Of a stretch of 64,000 nucleotides of DNA, positions 53,713-62,761 are shown piece after piece (position 1 is the first letter of the stretch; each line of letters opens with the position of its first letter). Origin of the DNA: Thermogemmatispora carboxidivorans (lineage in GTDB: Bacteria > Chloroflexota > Ktedonobacteria > Ktedonobacterales > Ktedonobacteraceae); NCBI RefSeq assembly GCF_000702505.1, contig NZ_JNIM01000001.1:4216001-4280000 (forward strand), in the 5' to 3' direction. The notes below the pieces were generated by a model. That model was not told where the DNA came from and searched no databases. It was given only the letters and a program-made list of their open reading frames with translations. A program made the translations under genes and the position numbers.

Positions 53713-54155
53713 GCGCGCAGCAGCGCAGCCACGCGCATCTGGGTAGTCTCGCCTGGTCTGAGAGAGCGCGCTCATCAGCAGAGACGAAAGCCAGTACGGC
53801 AATCTCGCGTCTGAACCGTAATCGGACTTGACTGACTGCGACCGGTCCGCGTCCAGCAGCGATGCTCGCCGTGTGGCGACTGGGCATGGGCACAAGAGGG
53901 TAAAGCGTGGCTGTCTGTCTGGTCTTGCTGTCCCGAGTCCTTGCCATCAAGCGAGGCGGCAGAGAGCCAGCAGACAGGCAGACAGGCAATCTGACTGTAC
54001 ACCAGCAGAAGGTCCAGCTCCCAGGAGAGGAGAGCGAGCGACAGCTGACCTTGCGCCAGCTCGTCGCCCGCCTCCTCTGGGGCTGGACCCTCTCTATCTG
54101 AACTGTCTCCCGCAGCGAGGGGTCAGAGCCTGCACCGACCCGGCTATGGCCCGGC
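53713..54155. other. Gene-free convergent region
   Basis: 443 bases between convergent genes. Only a duplicated CAGACAGG unit (53971-53988) was noticed. No terminator with a T tract, and no ORF with a ribosome site. Confidence 0.5.
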
Positions 54156-55187
54156 TCACAGCGGGGGATTCTGGCAGCTCGGATTGAGCACCGCCTGGAC
54201 CTTGGGATCGTTGAGATTGGCCTTGGTCAGGATCGTTACCCCGGTATCCTCGCTGTGGATGGTGGCATGCTGACGCAGGATACTCACCATCGCATTGACG
54301 CTGTCATAGCCCATCCTAAAGGGGTTCTGCACTACCAGCGCCGAAATCGTCCCCTGCTGCACTCCCTTGACCTCGTCGGGAGCGGCATCCCAGCCAATGA
54401 TCGTGATCTTGCCAGCTTTGCCAATGCGGCGCACGGCCTCCGCCGCCCCCAGCACGCTCGGCTCATTGGCGGCAAAGATTCCATTCAGATCAGGATGGGC
54501 AGTCAGGATGTCCTCGGCCACACTCAGCGCCTGGTTGTAGTCGCTGTGACTGGACTGGTCCGCAACGAGCTGAATGCCCGGGTACCTGGCCAGCTCCTGC
54601 TTGAAGCCCTGGACACGCTGATCATTGGTGGCACTGCCCGGCTGGAACTCGATCAGGGCCACCTTGCCATGACCATTGAGTTGCTGGGCCAGCAGATCAG
54701 CAGCCTTGCGCGCCGAGGCGATATTATCGGTGGCGAAGAGCGGCACGTTGGCCGGCTGCGGATAGGTGCCCGAGTCGATATTGACCACGGGAATGTTCGC
54801 TTTGAGGGCTTGCTGTGTCACCTGGTAGAGAGCACGCGCATCGGTGGCGGCGTAGATCAGGCCATTGACATGCTGCGTGATATAGTTAGTCAGCAGGTCG
54901 ATCTGCCCGGTCACGTCGGTCTCGGCAGTGACCCCATTCCAGATCACTGAGACCTGCTGCTGCTTCGAAGCGGCGCACTCCGCCCCTTTGTGGACCTGCT
55001 CCCAGAAGTCAAAGCCGATGGCTTTGGGAATAACGGCAATCCTGAGCGGTCCAGAGGCAGTCGTGTTGTTATTACTGCCTGATGACTGTACAGTGACGCT
55101 GCCACAGGCACTTACCAGGCCGGCCACCAGCAGTAGCCAGAGAGGAAAGAAGATATCCCGCACCAGTCTGCGCAGAAGTTGTCGCAT
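54156..55187 (-). CDS. Sugar ABC transporter, substrate-binding lipoprotein (RbsB-type)
   Basis: 343 residues. Signal peptide with the lipobox LVSAC, then a type I periplasmic-binding domain: RIAVIPKAIGFDFWEQVHKGAECAA, NGLIYAATDARALYQVTQQALKANIPVVNIDSG, GIFAANEPSVLGAAEAV and TIIGWDAAPDEVKGVQQG. It is the last gene of the GntR-RbsA-RbsC-RbsB run. GGAGG lies 8 bases before the ATG. By neighbourhood the ligand is probably L-fucose or a related deoxy sugar, inferred from the catabolic genes across the divergent promoter. Confidence 0.92.
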   Translation of the reverse strand: MRQLLRRLVRDIFFPLWLLLVAGLVSACGSVTVQSSGSNNNTTASGPLRIAVIPKAIGFDFWEQVHKGAECAASKQQQVSVIWNGVTAETDVTGQIDLLTNYITQHVNGLIYAATDARALYQVTQQALKANIPVVNIDSGTYPQPANVPLFATDNIASARKAADLLAQQLNGHGKVALIEFQPGSATNDQRVQGFKQELARYPGIQLVADQSSHSDYNQALSVAEDILTAHPDLNGIFAANEPSVLGAAEAVRRIGKAGKITIIGWDAAPDEVKGVQQGTISALVVQNPFRMGYDSVNAMVSILRQHATIHSEDTGVTILTKANLNDPKVQAVLNPSCQNPPL

Positions 55188-55574
55188 CAGAACAGCCTCC
55201 TTTGCCTTTGACCGCGGCCTGCCGCGGTCGCGTGTTTCCTCACTGAAGCGGCGGGCCTCGCCAACCCAGGCCGCGCCGATCGTTCATCGTCCTTGATGCC
55301 ATATCCTCTTTGCCTGCGCCTCATGCGGCAGTTGCCTACCAACAAGCAGCATTATCAATCAGCTCAGCCTGCTCTCCGGTCAGTGGACAGGCGGACCGGA
55401 CCGACGGGCAGGCCCATTGGAAGAGGAGGCCGCCAGTCAGAGAGAGCAAGCACGTTCAGAAGAGAGGCCACCCCCTTTCTTACATCAGCGGTAGAGAGTA
55501 GAGAGCGCTCCGAGCCAGCCGCAGAGACGGCGGGGCGCACAGGACGGTTGGCGTGCGGTGCGGGTTGCCCGCGC
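55188..55574. promoter_or_regulatory. Intercistronic region with a strong hairpin before the binding-protein gene
   Basis: 387 bases inside the transporter operon. A 9-bp GC-rich inverted repeat (55210-55218 with 55221-55229) stands about 20 bases before the lipoprotein start, just upstream of its ribosome site on the minus strand. Such elements often protect binding-protein mRNA after processing. Nothing else was seen. Confidence 0.45.
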
Positions 55575-56603
55575 TTAGCGGGTGCTCTCCGCAAAGCGGC
55601 GGCGGCGGAACTGGTCCCAGATCACCGCCAGCCAGATAATGACGCCGATGATAACGCTCTGCGTAAAGGTATCAATATTGAGCAGGACCGCCCCGTTGCG
55701 GATCACCGCCATCAAGAAGGCTCCGATGAGAGTGCCCAGAATGGTGCCCTGGCCGCCGAAGAGGCTGCAGCCACCGATGACGGCGGCGGCGATGACATCC
55801 AGCTCCAGACCGTCACCAAAGTTGGGCTGGCCCGAGGCCACGCGCGACATGGCTACCATGCCCCCGAAGCCGGCCAGCAGGCCCTGGAGCACATAGACCG
55901 CCACCAGATAGGCGCCGACACGAATGCCCGCCAGGCGCGCCGCCTCCTCATTGGAGCCAATGGCGTAGGTGTAGCGCCCCAGGCGTGTGCGGCTCAAGAG
56001 CAGGTGGGCCGCCACAGCCAGCACCGCCAGGGTAATTAAGGGAATGGGGATGCCGTCGATCATGCCCTGGCCGAGCAGGCGGAAGGAGTCGGGAACGCCG
56101 AAGACGGCGGTAGCTCCTGTAATAATGTTCACGAGGCCGCGAGCCACGCTCATCATGCCAAGAGTGGCAATAAAGGGCGCTAGACGCGCGCGGGTAATCA
56201 GCAGGCCGTTGGCCAGGCCAGCCAGGCCCCCAACCAGGGTGCCGCCGAGCACTGCCAGCGGCCAGCTCAGACCGAGATCGACCATCAGCTTGACGCCGAG
56301 CACCCCCGCCAGAGCCGCCACCGAGCCGACCGAGAGATCAATACCGGCGGTGATAATGACAAAGGTCATACCCAGGGCAATGATGGCCGTGACGGCAGTC
56401 TGTGAGACAATATTGAAGAGATTGTAGAGAGTGAGAAAGACCGGCGAGGCGATGGAGAGCGCGACACAGATGACGATGAGCGCGCCCGCCGCCGCGAATT
56501 GAGAAATAAGGTCGGAGATCTGGGCTGGCAGCAGCCGGCGCCAGGAGAGAGCGGCCTCCGCGCCTGGCTCGTCCGTGATCTTTCTGCTCAGAGATTCCTT
56601 CAT
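55575..56603 (-). CDS. Sugar ABC transporter, permease (RbsC-type)
   Basis: 342 residues, about nine or ten membrane helices. Family motifs are ITAGIDLSVGSVAALAGVLGVKLM and AAAVIGGCSLFGGQGTILGTLIGAFLMAVIRNGAVLLNI. The start overlaps the ATPase stop by 4 bases. The cytoplasmic N-terminus of about 30 residues is polar. It forms the membrane channel for the sugar delivered by the lipoprotein encoded downstream. Confidence 0.93.
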   Translation of the reverse strand: MKESLSRKITDEPGAEAALSWRRLLPAQISDLISQFAAAGALIVICVALSIASPVFLTLYNLFNIVSQTAVTAIIALGMTFVIITAGIDLSVGSVAALAGVLGVKLMVDLGLSWPLAVLGGTLVGGLAGLANGLLITRARLAPFIATLGMMSVARGLVNIITGATAVFGVPDSFRLLGQGMIDGIPIPLITLAVLAVAAHLLLSRTRLGRYTYAIGSNEEAARLAGIRVGAYLVAVYVLQGLLAGFGGMVAMSRVASGQPNFGDGLELDVIAAAVIGGCSLFGGQGTILGTLIGAFLMAVIRNGAVLLNIDTFTQSVIIGVIIWLAVIWDQFRRRRFAESTR

Positions 56604-58120
56604 GGGATGGTCACCTCACTGGCCCCAGTTGCCAGGGCAATGATGCGCTCTTCACTGAACTGCCCTCGCGAGAGCGTGCCAACGATGCGCCCCTCGCGCA
56701 TCACCGCAATCCGATCACACATGTTGAGCAGCTCAGGGAGATAGGACGAAATGAGGACAATGGCCCGCCCCTCGCTCGCCAGTCTGCCAATAAGAGCAAA
56801 CATCTCGGCTTTGGCCCCAACATCGATACCGCGCGCCGGCTCGTCGAAGAAGATGACTCTGGCCTGCGTCTCTAGCCAGCGCGCCACGACGACCTTCTGC
56901 TGATTGCCCCCCGAAAGGAGGCGCGCCTTGCGGCGCACCGACGGGGTGCGGATATTAAGGCGCTGGCAGGCTCGCAGGGCAGTGGTTCGCTCGCGCCGCA
57001 AGAGCAGGAGGCCCAACCGGGCAGGAAGGCTGGCCAGGGTGATATTCTGATCAACGCCCAGATCAAGGGCCAGGCCCTCACGCTTGCGATCCTCGGTGAC
57101 GTAGGCGAGGCCGGAGCGAATGGCGTCGGCGGGGCGGCGAATGTGCAGCTCCTGACCGTCCAGGAAGATGCGCCCGCTGTCGATGGGGTCAGCACCACAG
57201 ACGGCTCGCGCCAGCTCGCTGCGTCCCGCGCCGATCAGGCCGGCAAAGCCCAGAATTTCGCCGGCCCGCACCTCGAATGAGCAGTCGTGGAGCAGGCCGC
57301 GCCGGCTCAGTTCTTCGACGCGCAGCAGAACGGGGCCAGGATGGGTCTCGGGGCGCGGGTAGAGGTTGGTAATGGCCCGCCCGACCATGAGCTGGACCAG
57401 CTTCTGCTCGCTGAGTTCGGCCCGCGGAAGCGTGGCAACGACACGCCCATCGCGCATGACGGTCACGCGATCAGCGATCTGGAAGATCTCATCGAGGCGG
57501 TGGGAGATGTAGAGGACGGCCACACCCTGGTCCGTGAGCTGGCGAATGACCTCAAAGAGACGGGCAATCTCTTGCTCGGTAAGGGTGGCAGTCGGCTCGT
57601 CAAGGATGAGGACACGCGCATTGAAGCTGATAGCGCGAGCAATTTCGACAAGCTGCTGCTCAGCTACGGAAAGCGAGGCGACCAGGCGACGCGGGTCGAG
57701 GTCGAGACCAACTTGCGCCAGTAGATGGCGCGCCTCGGCCAATTCGCGGCGCCGGCGGATGAAGCCGAAGCGCAAGGGCTCACGCCCGAGAAAAAGGTTT
57801 TCGGCCACGGAGAGGTGTGGCGCAAGGGCAAATTCCTGGTGCACCATTGCGACGCCAAGAGCGCGGGCATAGTGCGGCCCGTGAAAGCTGAGGGGGTGGC
57901 CGTTGAGATAGATCTGGCCAGCGTCAGGGCGCTCCACCTGATACAGTATTTTCATGAGCGTCGATTTACCGGCCCCGTTCTCACCAGCCACAACGTGAAC
58001 TTCTCCGGGATAGATGTCGAGGTCAACCTCGGCGACGGCGGTGACGCCCGGAAAGCGCCTGGTGATCTTGCGCAGGCGAATGATCGGTGACTGCTCCGTC
58101 TCCACTGAAGTCGAAGGCAT
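56600..58120 (-). CDS. Sugar ABC transporter, two-domain ATPase (RbsA-type)
   Basis: 506 residues with two ABC domains. The first is complete (GENGAGKST, SVAEQQLVEIARA, LILDEPTATL). The second has a degenerate Walker A (GLIGAGRSE), as is normal for RbsA, with LSGGNQQKVVVARWL and VIFFDEPARGIDVG. GGGAGGT lies 4 bases before the ATG. It is coupled to the permease by an ATGA overlap and lies 126 bases after the GntR gene. Confidence 0.94.
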   Translation of the reverse strand: MPSTSVETEQSPIIRLRKITRRFPGVTAVAEVDLDIYPGEVHVVAGENGAGKSTLMKILYQVERPDAGQIYLNGHPLSFHGPHYARALGVAMVHQEFALAPHLSVAENLFLGREPLRFGFIRRRRELAEARHLLAQVGLDLDPRRLVASLSVAEQQLVEIARAISFNARVLILDEPTATLTEQEIARLFEVIRQLTDQGVAVLYISHRLDEIFQIADRVTVMRDGRVVATLPRAELSEQKLVQLMVGRAITNLYPRPETHPGPVLLRVEELSRRGLLHDCSFEVRAGEILGFAGLIGAGRSELARAVCGADPIDSGRIFLDGQELHIRRPADAIRSGLAYVTEDRKREGLALDLGVDQNITLASLPARLGLLLLRRERTTALRACQRLNIRTPSVRRKARLLSGGNQQKVVVARWLETQARVIFFDEPARGIDVGAKAEMFALIGRLASEGRAIVLISSYLPELLNMCDRIAVMREGRIVGTLSRGQFSEERIIALATGASEVTIP

Positions 58121-58246
58121 GACGACCTCCCTGCGAGTATGGCAACGGCTTCATAGCCCCGCCCGCTCTCCTTGTACCCTGCCTGTCCCCCCACCCCCTT
58201 CTTCCGCTTCCTGCCAGCCCGTATCGATATGGCCTGGCTCCTCTGA

Positions 58247-59026
58247 TTAGGAGGGGAGATGACTCTCTTCGGCAAAGATATCGGCTAGCACTCCTTCTTT
58301 GGAGTGGCGAATGTGAGCCGCTAACAGGGCAGCAGCCTCGTCGAGCTTGCCGGCGAGTAAGGCCCGCAAGATCTGCTCATGATCGTTGAGCGCGATCTCG
58401 ATGCGACGCGGATAGAAACTATCGCGCATCTGGAACATGCAGAGCTGACTGCGTAGCTCTGAGAGACAATGGATCAGACGCCCGTTGCGCGAGGCGCGCG
58501 TGATCAACAGGTGAAAGAGCAGATCAACTTTGAGAAAGCGCAAGAAGGGATTGCTCGTCAGCTCGGCACGGATGGCCTCTAGCTCATCGAGCTGAGCCTG
58601 TAGCTCTTCACGCTTCAGATGCGGCGCCGCCAGCCGGAGGGCGAGGACCTCCAGCGCCTCACGCAGGTCGTAGATCTCGTGGATGTCCTGGGCGGTAAAA
58701 GTGCGCGTCCAGTAGCCCCGCCGCGGATCAGCACGGACCAGCCCCTCTTGGACGAGCCGCTCTAGCGCCTGACGTACAGGCGTGCGGCTGACGCCCAGTT
58801 GCTCGGCCAGGGTCACGTCAGACAGGCGCTGCTCCTCACTGCCACCCAGCAGGATGACGCGCTTCCAGAGCTGCTCGTAGGCATAGTCAGCAACGGTCGG
58901 GGTGGCGGTGCGCTCTTGCCCCCAGAGCAGGTCGAAGAGTTCACCCACAAAGCGCTCGTCAACAACGTCGGCAACAGCTGCCGCCGCCCCCTCCCGGTGA
59001 TTGGTCTCCGCTTCAAATTGCCTCAT
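58247..59026 (-). CDS. GntR-family regulator, FadR subfamily (FCD domain)
   Basis: 259 residues: a winged HTH at about 50-110 (RLSDVTLAEQLGVSRTPVRQALERLVQEGLV) and an all-helical FCD ligand domain after it. In that domain, Asp and His residues at DLREALE, DLLFHLLI and HEQILRALLAGKLDEAAALLAAHI form the usual metal/ligand pocket. An N-terminal extension of 45 residues precedes the HTH. It probably represses the divergent sugar operons through the two 30-bp operators upstream and is released by a pathway sugar acid. GGAG lies 9 bases before the ATG. Confidence 0.9.
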   Translation of the reverse strand: MRQFEAETNHREGAAAAVADVVDERFVGELFDLLWGQERTATPTVADYAYEQLWKRVILLGGSEEQRLSDVTLAEQLGVSRTPVRQALERLVQEGLVRADPRRGYWTRTFTAQDIHEIYDLREALEVLALRLAAPHLKREELQAQLDELEAIRAELTSNPFLRFLKVDLLFHLLITRASRNGRLIHCLSELRSQLCMFQMRDSFYPRRIEIALNDHEQILRALLAGKLDEAAALLAAHIRHSKEGVLADIFAEESHLPS

Positions 59027-59266
59027 ACCTGCTCACTCCTGTCTTGCTGCTTGCTAGTTTGAGCAGGCCGTCCCCTCGCTTCAGATTCCAGCCCCCCGTC
59101 GAGCCTGGGCCGAGGTCCGAACCTGCTACGCCCCGCGGCTTCAGCAGCCCACTCTTGCCTTCGTCGCCTCCGCCGCTCGCTCCCATCCGACTGGCCCCAA
59201 GTCTGCCCACGCCCACGGTGCGCCTCTTTATTTTGGCGCGCCCGCCCAACTTTGTAAAGAGTACGC

Positions 59267-59296
59267 TGTATTCAGAATACAGAATATAGTATACCT
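59267..59296. promoter_or_regulatory. Operator copy 1 (probable GntR site)
   Basis: A 30-bp element with a 15-bp palindrome TGTATTC-A-GAATACA followed by an AT-rich half containing GTATAC. It differs from copy 2 at one base, the palindrome centre. It overlaps the -10 of the minus-strand promoter. Confidence 0.75.
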
Positions 59297-59316
59297 GGAA
59301 GGGGTGCCCAGGTCAA
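59288..59316 (-). promoter_or_regulatory. Promoter of the GntR-transporter operon
   Basis: On the minus strand TTGACC (59311-59316) and TATACT (59288-59293) are spaced by 17 bases. The -10 and the start region lie within operator copy 1, so binding there should block transcription. The leader before the GntR gene is about 255 bases. Confidence 0.75.
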
Positions 59317-59481
59317 GGCGCGCACCCTCGCTTTGGCTCTGCCATCCATGCTCTGCCCGGCACTGGTCACCCGGCCTCCATTGCATCATCCATCGATCAT
59401 CTGCCACTTTCTGTACGCTAGAACGTATAAGGAATCGCGTGAGATGTTTAGGCTCTGTCTTCCCCTACGGAGGTGAGTCTC

Positions 59482-59577
59482 ATGACTGTAACATACTCTC
59501 CGCTCTCTTTCATCCTGCTCCTGATCATCGTAGGAGGCCTCTTCTTCCTCTGGAGGCTTATGCATGGTCACCATTAG
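59482..59577 (+). CDS. 31-residue single-helix membrane protein
   Basis: An ATG with GGAGGTGA 6-8 bases upstream opens a 31-codon frame. It codes for a short polar start, a hydrophobic helix (SFILLLIIVGGLFFLWRL, residues 9-26) and a His-rich end (MHGHH). The ribosome site is among the best in the window. It lies between the two operators in the divergent region. No homologue is recognised; it resembles small regulatory membrane peptides. Confidence 0.55.
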   Translation: MTVTYSPLSFILLLIIVGGLFFLWRLMHGHH

Positions 59578-59673
59578 TTAGTGTTCTCAAGCTGGCCAGG
59601 GCCAGCCCGGTCTGACAGCAGCCAGCTCAGCGGGCCTGGTTGCCCGTTGAGCTTTCTTTCGTTATTTGTGTGC

Positions 59674-59744
59674 TTGACTTTGTTGCCTGCTGTACTGTAT
59701 TCTGAATACAGAATATAGTATACCTTCAGATGGCGCAGCGTCAA
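59674..59744. promoter_or_regulatory. Operator copy 2 with face-to-face promoters
   Basis: Operator copy 2 occupies 59696-59725. On the plus strand TTGACT (59674-59679) and TATTCT (59698-59703), 18 bases apart, point towards the dehydratase gene. On the minus strand TTGACG (59739-59744) and TATACT (59717-59722), 16 bases apart, point towards GntR. Both -10 elements lie inside the operator. Confidence 0.65.
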
Positions 59745-59987
59745 GCAGGCGCTTGCCACCTCCGCCATCGACGAGGGGCGCCGGGCGCCATGCCGTGGAC
59801 GAGGCTCTCTCAGGCGAAGCAGGGGAGGGTTGGCGCTCCACAGGGGTTGCGGAACCACCCTGGGAGTGGGGGCTCATCAGCGAGGAGCAAGAGAGAGAGG
59901 AGAATCTGACCCGAGGGAGGGCGGCCCGCTCGTCTGCTCTGGCGGAGGGAGCGGCGCGTTGCCAGCCAGGTAAAAAGGAGTGGTGTA

Positions 59988-61322
59988 TTGACAGTAACCA
60001 TCGTTGATGTCCGGGCCTACGATATTCGGTTCCCCACCTCGCGCACGCTGGCCGGCTCTGACGCCATGAATGCCGATCCCGATTATTCGGCGGCCTATGT
60101 GATTCTGCGGACCGATCACCCTAACGGGCTGGAGGGCCACGGCTTTACCTTCACCATCGGGCGCGGCAATGAGATTTGTGTGGCTGCCATTCGGGCCCTG
60201 GCGCCGCTGGTGCGTGGGCACACGCTGGAGGAGTTTACTGCCGATATGCGCGCTTTCTGGCGTCACATAACGGGCGACAGTCAGCTGCGCTGGATTGGGC
60301 CGGAGAAGGGTGCGATCCACATGGCCACGGCGGCTCTGGTCAATGCGGTCTGGGATCTCTGGGCCAAGGTCGAGGGGAAGCCGCTCTGGAAGTTGCTGGT
60401 AGACATGTCGCCCGAGCAGCTGGTGGCTTGCGTCGATTTCCGCTATCTGAGCGATGTGCTCTCTCCTGCGGAGGCGCAGGAGTTGTTGCAGCGCCTGGCG
60501 CCGACGCGCGCCGAGCGCGAGGCCGAGCTGCTGCGCCTCGGCTATCCTGCCTATACGACTGGAGCCGGCTGGTCTGGCTACAGCGATGAGCAGCTGCGGC
60601 TCCTCTGTCGCCAGGCACTGGCCGAGGGCTGGCGCCATTTCAAGCTCAAGGTTGGTCTCGGCCTGGAGCGCGATCGCCAGCGCGCCCGTATCATGCGCGA
60701 GGAGATTGGCCCCGATTGCACGCTGATGATGGATGCCAACCAGGTGTGGGAGGTAGAGGAGGCCATCGCCGCTATGCAGGAGCTGGCGAAGTTCCAGCCA
60801 CTCTGGATTGAGGAGCCGACCAGTCCCGATGATATTCTCGGCCATGCTGCTATCGCGCGCGCCATTGCTCCTGTGCGCGTGGCAACAGGCGAGCATGTTC
60901 AGAACCGCATCATTTTTAAACAGCTCTTTCAAGCTCAGGCCATTGGCTTCTGCCAGATCGACGCCTGTCGTCTGGGCGGCGTCAACGAGGTGCTGGCTGT
61001 GCTCTTGCTGGCCGCTAAATACGGGGTCCCGGTCTGCCCCCATGCTGGCGGCGTGGGTCTCTCCGAGTATGTGCAGCATCTGGCGATTTTCGATTATATT
61101 GCCGTCAGTGGCTCGCTGGAGGGACGAATGATTGAATATACACCCCACCTGCATGAGCATTTCGTGCACCCGGTAGTGATGCGCCATGCACGCTATCTGC
61201 CACCGCTGGCCCCCGGCTACAGCGCGACGATGCACGCCGACTCGATTGCAGCCTATTCTTTCCCCGATGGGCCGGTCTGGGCGGCAGGGCGGCGGGCCGC
61301 AGCCGAGCGCTCGAGCGAGTGA
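59988..61322 (+). CDS. L-fuconate dehydratase-like enolase-superfamily enzyme
   Basis: 444 residues, TTG start with AAGGAG 7 bases upstream. The opening pattern (SRTLAGSDAMNADPDYSAAYVIL...GHGFTFTIGRGNE) is typical of L-fuconate dehydratases and ENOSF1 relatives. The enolase barrel shows the base region FKLKVGLG, metal ligands MMDANQVW, WIEEPTSPDD and ATGEH, and the His-containing VCPHAGGVGLSEYVQHL. It removes water from L-fuconate to give 2-keto-3-deoxy-L-fuconate in the cytoplasm. First clear gene of the plus-strand fucose operon. Confidence 0.92.
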   Translation: MTVTIVDVRAYDIRFPTSRTLAGSDAMNADPDYSAAYVILRTDHPNGLEGHGFTFTIGRGNEICVAAIRALAPLVRGHTLEEFTADMRAFWRHITGDSQLRWIGPEKGAIHMATAALVNAVWDLWAKVEGKPLWKLLVDMSPEQLVACVDFRYLSDVLSPAEAQELLQRLAPTRAEREAELLRLGYPAYTTGAGWSGYSDEQLRLLCRQALAEGWRHFKLKVGLGLERDRQRARIMREEIGPDCTLMMDANQVWEVEEAIAAMQELAKFQPLWIEEPTSPDDILGHAAIARAIAPVRVATGEHVQNRIIFKQLFQAQAIGFCQIDACRLGGVNEVLAVLLLAAKYGVPVCPHAGGVGLSEYVQHLAIFDYIAVSGSLEGRMIEYTPHLHEHFVHPVVMRHARYLPPLAPGYSATMHADSIAAYSFPDGPVWAAGRRAAAERSSE

Positions 61323-61450
61323 GGCGCGATCGGGCGCTCAATGGTGGCGCGTGCCGGGCCGTGCGGCCTGGCAGGCTTTGGGCTGGGGAGGGCAGGCAGG
61401 CTTTCCAGGGGCCTGGCGCGCGCGCTACAATAACAGGAGGATTGCCAGCT

Positions 61451-61774
61451 ATGCGCAGAGTCGGACAGATTATTGGCCTCAAGCCAGATGCCATTGAGAC
61501 CTATGAGCGGCTGCATGCCGCGGTCTGGCCGGAGGTGCTGGCGACTATTCACGCCTGTAATATCCGTAACTATACGATCTTTCGTCATGGGACGCTGCTC
61601 TTCGCCTATTTCGAGTATGTCGGCGACGACTACGAGGCCGATATGGCGAAGATGGCCGCCGACCCGAAAACACAGGAGTGGTGGAAACTCACCGATCCCC
61701 TTCAGGAGCCTGTGGAGTCGCGGGCGCCCGGTGAGTGGTGGGCGCTGATGCGCGAGGTCTTCCACACGGACTAA
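61451..61774 (+). CDS. L-rhamnose/L-fucose mutarotase-like protein (RhaM family)
   Basis: 107 residues from an ATG with GGAGG 9 bases upstream. The family pattern is clear: GLKPDAIETYERLHAAVWPEVLATI, the His in the middle of RNYTIFRHG, and EWWKLTDPLQEP near the end. It interconverts the alpha and beta forms of a 6-deoxy sugar so that the dehydrogenase gets the right anomer. It lies 128 bases after the dehydratase gene and 48 before the SDR gene. Confidence 0.9.
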   Translation: MRRVGQIIGLKPDAIETYERLHAAVWPEVLATIHACNIRNYTIFRHGTLLFAYFEYVGDDYEADMAKMAADPKTQEWWKLTDPLQEPVESRAPGEWWALMREVFHTD

Positions 61775-61822
61775 TGTCTGTCTGTCGAGGATCAAGGAAA
61801 GGAACGGAAAGGAGGGGCAAGC

Positions 61823-62602
61823 GTGGTCTTTCGCCTGGATGGGAAGGTGGCTTTGATTACGGGCGCCGGCTCGGGGATTGGGGAGCAGATTGCGCTGCTC
61901 TTTGGGCGTCAGGGGGCGCGGGTGGTGGTGGCCGATCTGCGTCCGGAGGCGGCGCAGCGGGTGACGGAGGCAATCGTGGCCGCCGGAGGCCAGGCTCGCG
62001 CCTGGACGCTGGATGTGGCTGAGGAGGATCAGGTACGGGCTGCTCTGGCTGAGGTGGCTGCGCGCGAGGGTCGGCTGGATATTCTGGTCAATAATGCTGG
62101 CGTCAGTCATGTGGGCAATGTTTTGGAGACGTCGCTAGAGGATTGGGAGCGGGTGATGCGCGTCAATGCCCGCGGCGTCTTTCTCTGTGCCCGCGAGGGA
62201 GTACGCCAGATGCTGGCCCAGCAGCCGCCCGGTGGGGTGATCATCAATCTGGCCTCGGTGGCGGCGCTGATCGGCGTGGAGCGTCGCCTGGTCTATAGCG
62301 CGAGCAAAGGGGCGGTGCTGGCCCTGACACGCACCATTGCCGCCGATTACGTGAAGCAGGGCATTCGCTGCAACGCCATCTGCCCGGGCACGGTGCATAC
62401 GCCGTTTGTGGAGGGCTACCTGGCGCGCGATTTTGCGGGCCGCGAGGATGAGGTGCGCCAGCAGCTCCATGCGCGTCAGCCGTTGGGGCGCATGGGACGG
62501 CCCGAGGAGATTGCGGCGGCGGCCCTCTACCTGGCCTCAGATGAGGCGGCCTTTGTGACCGGCTCTGCGCTGGTGATCGATGGCGGCTGGACGGCTATCT
62601 GA
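61823..62602 (+). CDS. Short-chain dehydrogenase, probable 2-keto-3-deoxy-L-fuconate dehydrogenase
   Basis: 259 residues, GTG start with AAAGGAGG 6 bases upstream. Classical SDR: NAD(P) motif TGAGSGIG, NNAG, catalytic Ser region NLASVAAL, YSASK, and PGTVHTPF. In L-fucose oxidative pathways an SDR of this type oxidises 2-keto-3-deoxy-L-fuconate; the place in the operon supports this, but L-fucose dehydrogenase activity is an alternative. The acidic residue after the second strand (VVADLR) favours NAD. Confidence 0.88.
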   Translation: MVFRLDGKVALITGAGSGIGEQIALLFGRQGARVVVADLRPEAAQRVTEAIVAAGGQARAWTLDVAEEDQVRAALAEVAAREGRLDILVNNAGVSHVGNVLETSLEDWERVMRVNARGVFLCAREGVRQMLAQQPPGGVIINLASVAALIGVERRLVYSASKGAVLALTRTIAADYVKQGIRCNAICPGTVHTPFVEGYLARDFAGREDEVRQQLHARQPLGRMGRPEEIAAAALYLASDEAAFVTGSALVIDGGWTAI

Positions 62603-62761
62603 CGGCTTTCAGGCTGTGCCACCCAGCGCAGCAGACGCGAGACGGCCAACTCTCCAGAGAGCGGCCTGAGTGGTCAGGTCAGTCGCTAGCTGAGTCGGGC
62701 CGTCCAGGCGCTGCCACCCCTGTTCCTGAAGAGCGAACGTCAGAGGAGGTATGTTGTAGCT

